NCBI GenBank assembly: GCA_027559495.1
Contig: JAMXSV010000008.1
Coordinates: 2,852,001-2,916,000 of the forward strand
DNA from: Aurifilum marmelostoma
Taxonomy: Eukaryota; Ascomycota; Sordariomycetes; Diaporthales; Cryphonectriaceae
Length of the DNA: 64,000 bases
Direction of reading: 5' to 3'
Below, one piece after another: positions 59,478 to 64,000 of this stretch (position 1 is the stretch's first letter; each line of letters starts with the position of its first letter). A model generated the notes under the pieces. It made no database searches. It worked only from the letters and a program-made list of their open reading frames with translations, and was not told where the DNA came from. A program made the position numbers and the translations under genes.

Positions 59478-61868
59478 ATGTCCCGCTCACCTCAAAGCGG
59501 CTGCAACGCCAAATTCCTGAATGGCGGAGCGCACAAATCTAGGCCCGATTCGCTCCATGGAGAAGATCCTAGCGGGGCAGCTTCATCTCAGCACCTTGAA
59601 CAGTCTGGTCAGGACGACAAGGGCAAGACATTGGCTTCTTTGAGTCCAGAAACTGGTGCAGAGGTCCTGGAGGCGGTATTTATTATTGACAACCAGCGCG
59701 TCCCAGAAAAGAAGGAACTCGAGTCCTGGAAGCTTCCAGCCCACCTGCCAGACATTTCACCCGAGGAGCTTGTACCACCTGCCTGTGAGTACGTTCGCAA
59801 CAGGACGTCCCGATCGGCCTTCCTCAGGCAGTCATTTCTATGGAGCAGCCTTGCTGGCAGTCTCTCTTCGTTCTGGTGCCGGAGGGTCCAAGAGGCCCCG
59901 ATGTGCAATACTCAGCGAGTCTATACGCCCCTGGACGTTACGAAAAGGGAGATCCGAGTGCTGAAGGTCACCTGTGTCAGCCCTCTGTTTGGGAGCAGCG
60001 ACCGACGATTCCAAGCCACTCTGATCCCGGTGTCATTAGACGTCGATCCGCCATATCTCGCTATCTCCTACGCATGGGGCGACCCCTCGCCTGTTGGGTG
60101 CTTTGAGGACCACCCTGGCCGCTGCCGGAACCAAGCCGATAACATGGAAGACTGCACCATCAAATACAACAGGGCAGTCCTCTCTATAGTCAGCACACTC
60201 GTGCAGCCCGGCGCCACGCTCTACTTGTGGATCGATGCCGTATGCATCAATCAGAATGATCTCAATGAGAGAGCTAGCCAAGTCACGTTGATGGGGCAGG
60301 TCTACGCCAAGGCCCGTCAGGTCGTCGTCTTTCTTGGCGAGGCAGATGATGACGCGGCAAGAACTCTGGACCTGGCGACGGACTTCACCCGCTTTCGAAG
60401 AATAGTTGGCGATCACCTCAACTTTTCGGGCCAGAACGAGCTTGCAGCGGCATCTCTTCGAGCGGGGGTTGAAGCGCAGGTATGGCTCAGCCTGCTTCGA
60501 TTCCTGATGCGACCTTGGTTCTCCCGCTACTGGGTTATCCAGGAGGTGGTGCTGGCGAAGAGTTGTGTTTTGATCTGCGGCCGACATGCTGCGTCGTGGA
60601 GTGATGTGTCGCAGACATGTCAATGGGTCAGGCGGTCATCCTTAGACCTCGGTGTGCATCTGCACATGGCTACGATAAGTCTTGTCGAAAAACGGATGCT
60701 CAATACAGGCATAGATCGCGTGGGTCATGTCTGCTGCCTGGACCAACTACGTACCTCTCCACGCGATCCTGCGTTGGCAGGCTTCACGCGGATCCTGCAG
60801 TCGTTTCAGGCATGTCAAGCCACGGACCCCCGAGATCGAATCTTCGCCATCCTAGGGTTGCCCTCCGTCGCAGAAATGGACATTGGGGCCTTGAAGCCTG
60901 ATTATACGGTAAAGGTCGAAGACTTGTATGTTCGAGCCGCGATAGAAATCATGCGTCAAGAAGAGTCAATGGCCATCCTCGCCCTTGCCGGCGTCGGGTA
61001 TCATCGATCCTTGGACATCCCTTCGTGGGTCCCAGACTGGACCTCTCCTCCTGCGGTATCAGCCATCCTCTGGTACGAAGCTCAGCTAGCCAACTACTAC
61101 CCAATAATGGAAACACTGCACCCATTGTTGAGTTGGACTAAGCAAGACTGCCCGCCAGCCCTTTCACTCCGGGCTATTTTTGTGGACCAGGTGTCAGTGC
61201 TGAGCAGCCCCATGGTCCCGGGAGCCATTGACTCTCGGGCCACGCGACTTCTCAGAGAAGACCTGGAACTCGCTTACTGGTCCATTGAGGTGGAAGACAT
61301 TGCCAGGAGGTTTCAGACAGCTAAGCAGCATGGTCGCCGAACAGCCGACGACACAAAATGTGAGGAAGGCAGCCACGCCGAATTATGGAGGGTGCGCTTG
61401 GCGCATACACTGACCGCCAACTTTGAGGGCCCTTCGTCCCGCAGCGGGACCGTTAACCCTGGCGTCGCTCTAGAAGAGAAGTTGGAGGCTTTCTTGAAAC
61501 TTTCAAGGATAATGTTGTCCGGGTTCCCCGCAGATGGAATGTTGTCAATAGAGGACCACGGCATGGCCCTCGAGTACGCGAGTTACTGCCAGAGCGTCGC
61601 AAAAGAACGATGCTTCTTCATCTCTTCTAGCGGCCATTTCGGCCTGGCGCCGTCCGGAGTTCGCAAAGGTGACCAAGTGTGTATATTTTCGGGCTTCAGG
61701 ACGCCCTTTGTCGTCAGGCCAGCCGAGCCGAAGACCCAGGATCGGCGGCCGGGCGACGAGACCCTCGATAAGAAGATTTATACACTTGTAGGTGAAGCAT
61801 ATCACCACGGATTGGTATCGCGAGAGATGGAGGTCGAAGGTTTGGCAGAGTGTATTCAACTTATCTGA
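59478..61868 (+). CDS. HET-domain protein (heterokaryon incompatibility-type)
   Basis: Single exon, 796 aa. The HET domain (about residues 190-380) shows LAISYAWGDP, the LWIDAVCINQNDLNERASQV core and QVYAKARQVVVFLGE, all standard blocks. The C-terminal part has no recognised NACHT, WD or ankyrin region, as is common for single-domain HET proteins. Such proteins trigger cell death after fusion of unlike strains in known cases; here only the domain is seen. It lies in AT-rich DNA, where HET genes of filamentous fungi often are. The frame is intact and the start has no competing upstream ATG in frame with similarity. Confidence 0.9.
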   Translation: MSRSPQSGCNAKFLNGGAHKSRPDSLHGEDPSGAASSQHLEQSGQDDKGKTLASLSPETGAEVLEAVFIIDNQRVPEKKELESWKLPAHLPDISPEELVPPACEYVRNRTSRSAFLRQSFLWSSLAGSLSSFWCRRVQEAPMCNTQRVYTPLDVTKREIRVLKVTCVSPLFGSSDRRFQATLIPVSLDVDPPYLAISYAWGDPSPVGCFEDHPGRCRNQADNMEDCTIKYNRAVLSIVSTLVQPGATLYLWIDAVCINQNDLNERASQVTLMGQVYAKARQVVVFLGEADDDAARTLDLATDFTRFRRIVGDHLNFSGQNELAAASLRAGVEAQVWLSLLRFLMRPWFSRYWVIQEVVLAKSCVLICGRHAASWSDVSQTCQWVRRSSLDLGVHLHMATISLVEKRMLNTGIDRVGHVCCLDQLRTSPRDPALAGFTRILQSFQACQATDPRDRIFAILGLPSVAEMDIGALKPDYTVKVEDLYVRAAIEIMRQEESMAILALAGVGYHRSLDIPSWVPDWTSPPAVSAILWYEAQLANYYPIMETLHPLLSWTKQDCPPALSLRAIFVDQVSVLSSPMVPGAIDSRATRLLREDLELAYWSIEVEDIARRFQTAKQHGRRTADDTKCEEGSHAELWRVRLAHTLTANFEGPSSRSGTVNPGVALEEKLEAFLKLSRIMLSGFPADGMLSIEDHGMALEYASYCQSVAKERCFFISSSGHFGLAPSGVRKGDQVCIFSGFRTPFVVRPAEPKTQDRRPGDETLDKKIYTLVGEAYHHGLVSREMEVEGLAECIQLI

Positions 61869-62837
61869 GTTAAGATGGTTTCCATAAGAAGTATTAGCAC
61901 CTAGGGGACACGCGCTTTTGGCCCTCTTGTAGGTTACGGAAGGTCATAGCCGGCGAGGCGTTGAACTTTGCTATTAACGACAAGGGCGGATCAGTTTAGC
62001 AGGGCATAAAATATTTATATTATTAAATATTATCAAATATCTCTCGACTTTCAGTGAACTTAATGCAATCGAATTAACATTTCTGTCGCTAGCACTAAAT
62101 ATACTTATATTAGAGCAGCTTTTAGAGCGGTATTATTATAATCTATCTAATATGTAGGTTATAGGGAATAGCATAGTATAAAGGCTACTCAGAACAAACT
62201 TTATAGAGCTAAGAATATAATATTCTAGTGCAGAGCTATTATAGAATTATATAATCTAGAGTTAAAACTATAAGGAAATAAAACTTAAATAACTCTGTAT
62301 TAAAAATATTATACTATAGAGAACTCTTAAAACTATTTTAATACTCTTTAAATTCTACTTTAATATTATTCTTATCTAATTCAAGCCCTTAATTACTTAT
62401 TAGGCAATTAGGCTATAGCTATATTTATTATAATATAGCTCTTTAGTTATTAATCTAAGTATAACACATCTAGTATACTTAACAATAACCTTAGCATTAA
62501 TCCTAACTATATTAGTAGTATATTATGCAAATTTTTAGATTATTTCGCGCTTATAAGTAATAGTCTTTTATATACTTATTATACTTCTATGCTATAGCAG
62601 TGCTTATTTTACCTTAATATAAATATCAAAGCAGTAATGCTCTATCTCTTATATATTTAAGTTATTATAATTCATTAACATTACTGCCTCAGTACTCTTA
62701 TGTTGTACTTCTATACGGACCTATCGGCTTCCCTAAGTCCCTCTACCACCCAAGCAGATGTGGCGTAAGACTGCCATATAACGTAGTATATTCGTCCACC
62801 GGTATCTGCCTGCGCCACCACCCCTCGATGAAAGACT
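61869..62837. other. AT-rich gene-empty block
   Basis: Strongly AT-rich from about 62020 to 62690, with dense TTATA and TATTA words and stops in all frames. No gene. Confidence 0.6.
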
Positions 62838-63395
62838 TTATAAAGCTTTTCCCCAGTTTCTATAAGCAGTGCTTTCCCAGCTTACCGACATCCACAAAGT
62901 CGATGTTTGGTTCCAGTCCTTATCAAGTATCCATGCTGCAGACCCATTGAGATAACCTGCCGCATTACCGTCTGCCGCACGAGCTAGAACCTGATCATAC
63001 AGATCAAATGCTGTCTCGATAGTTAAGCGTTCATCAACACTCAAAGAGTTGTATATCAGCTCCCATACCACCGTCGAGCTGAGCATATATCCTCTAGGCA
63101 CTACATACAGCTCCACGACAGCACGACGGACATCAACGACCTGAGGTGACTCGGCTGGCACGGAGAGCTGCGGCTCCAAAAGTGCGGCGAATCCTGTGTG
63201 ATGCTTGCCGCGGAAATTCTGGGCGGCTGTATTGTTACGCCATTCGACAAGCAGCGTAACATGTTCCGGTGGCTCGACATAGCGGCTCCAGCTAGAGCTG
63301 ATCCAGCTAGGGGGGTCGAAAGGTGTCTGAGGGCTGCTTCCCACTTCTCGCCGTCCGTAGTAGCCGGCTCGTCAAATACAGAGTTACTTTTAAGA
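62838..63395 (-). pseudogene. Broken or partly read gene, possibly ABM-like
   Basis: Two open frames abut: one reads FDEPATTDGEKWEAALRHLSTP, the other continues PSWISSSWSRYVEPPEHVTLLVEW to the stop at about 62838. The switch falls at a six-base C run on the minus strand (63310-63315 as G on +). The pattern (Trp, short helix, then HVTLLVEW strand) loosely resembles dimeric alpha-beta barrel (ABM) proteins. No ATG start is seen. It may be a frameshifted gene, a sequencing slip, or one exon of a gene with unread upstream exons. Family assignment is uncertain. Confidence 0.35.
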
Positions 63396-64000
63396 CTCAA
63401 GACTTAGATAGTGATAGACATGGTAGATATAGTAACCTGAGTTGGGAAGAATACAAGCTAGATGAATTTAAAGAATAAAAAATTCCCCGAAATTGACATA
63501 GGTAAGGAAAATGAGAATAGTTGCAGTTCCGCAAGCTCACGGGTATTTGAGAGAATGAAGAAGAGTAGCGCTCTCGTCGCTTAGCTATCATCAACCCCGC
63601 TCTAACTGTCGAATTTAGTAGCTTTAAGTACTATATTGCTTACTAGACTGCAAGATATCTTTAAAGCCATTTGTTTAGTCCTTTGTGTTTCGAGTTTACT
63701 TGCACGTACGTAAGATTACATAGCTAGGGCAGTTAGCATTAGATAGGGCTATAAGATTTCAGAACCTATGTAATTTATAAAACTTCTAAGAACACAAAAT
63801 CCTGTATTAAAAAAAACAATAGCCGCAAGAACACCCTAGAAAATGGTACGAGACTCTTGTTAAGTAGATAAGGGTGCTATTTTAGAATGTATTCCAATAA
63901 TAGAATACTACAAAACTACCTTTATATATCGCAAAATGGCAGAATACTACTAATTATCGGGAGGTTCAAATAAAATAGAGAAATGAGCCCTCCTTACCGC
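63396..64000. other. Right-end AT-rich flank
   Basis: No supported gene. AT-rich like the block to the left. Confidence 0.45.

Overview
The window is nuclear DNA of a filamentous ascomycete (Pezizomycotina; a Sordariomycete would fit, but no taxon can be fixed by eye). Evidence: genes are broken by short GT-AG introns of about 50-150 bp, and the gene families are typical of these fungi (Zn2Cys6 regulators with fungal-specific transcription factor domains, a HET protein, ent-kaurene-oxidase-like and CYP65-like P450s, ThrE/PRM10-type membrane proteins). GC-balanced gene-dense DNA alternates with AT-rich, gene-empty DNA. All exon joins were inferred by hand from frame continuity and GT/AG signals.

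Region 1 (1462-21985) is the most interesting part. It holds ten adjacent genes: a 4-coumarate:CoA-ligase-like acyl-CoA ligase ending in -AKL, a zinc alcohol dehydrogenase, a short-chain dehydrogenase (SDR) with an apparent one-base frameshift, an HSL-type alpha/beta hydrolase, a cycloalkanone-type Baeyer-Villiger monooxygenase (BVMO), a metallo-beta-lactamase-fold lactonase-like hydrolase, an allantoate-permease-family MFS transporter, a Zn2Cys6 regulator, a second longer BVMO and a second SDR. There is no polyketide synthase, NRPS or terpene synthase. The set reads as an import-and-degrade pathway: alcohol to ketone (dehydrogenases), ketone to lactone or ester (BVMOs), ring opening (lactonase, esterase), oxidation of the hydroxy acid (dehydrogenases), CoA activation, probably in peroxisomes. 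Two of its divergent promoters share an exact 13-bp element.

Region 2 (22-44 kb) has a small one-TM hypothetical ORF, a long gene-poor gap, a DHA1 drug-efflux-type MFS, a multi-pass membrane protein, two intact P450s separated by 3 kb of apparent relic DNA, and a ThrE-type membrane protein.

Region 3 (44-64 kb) is AT-rich with islands of genes: a small secreted protein, decayed SDR and MFS genes with several nonsense changes of the kind produced by repeat-induced point mutation, a nitrilase / Zn2Cys6 regulator / secreted nitrilase module, a HET-domain protein and a broken gene near the right end. No tRNA, rRNA, CRISPR or intact transposon was recognised.
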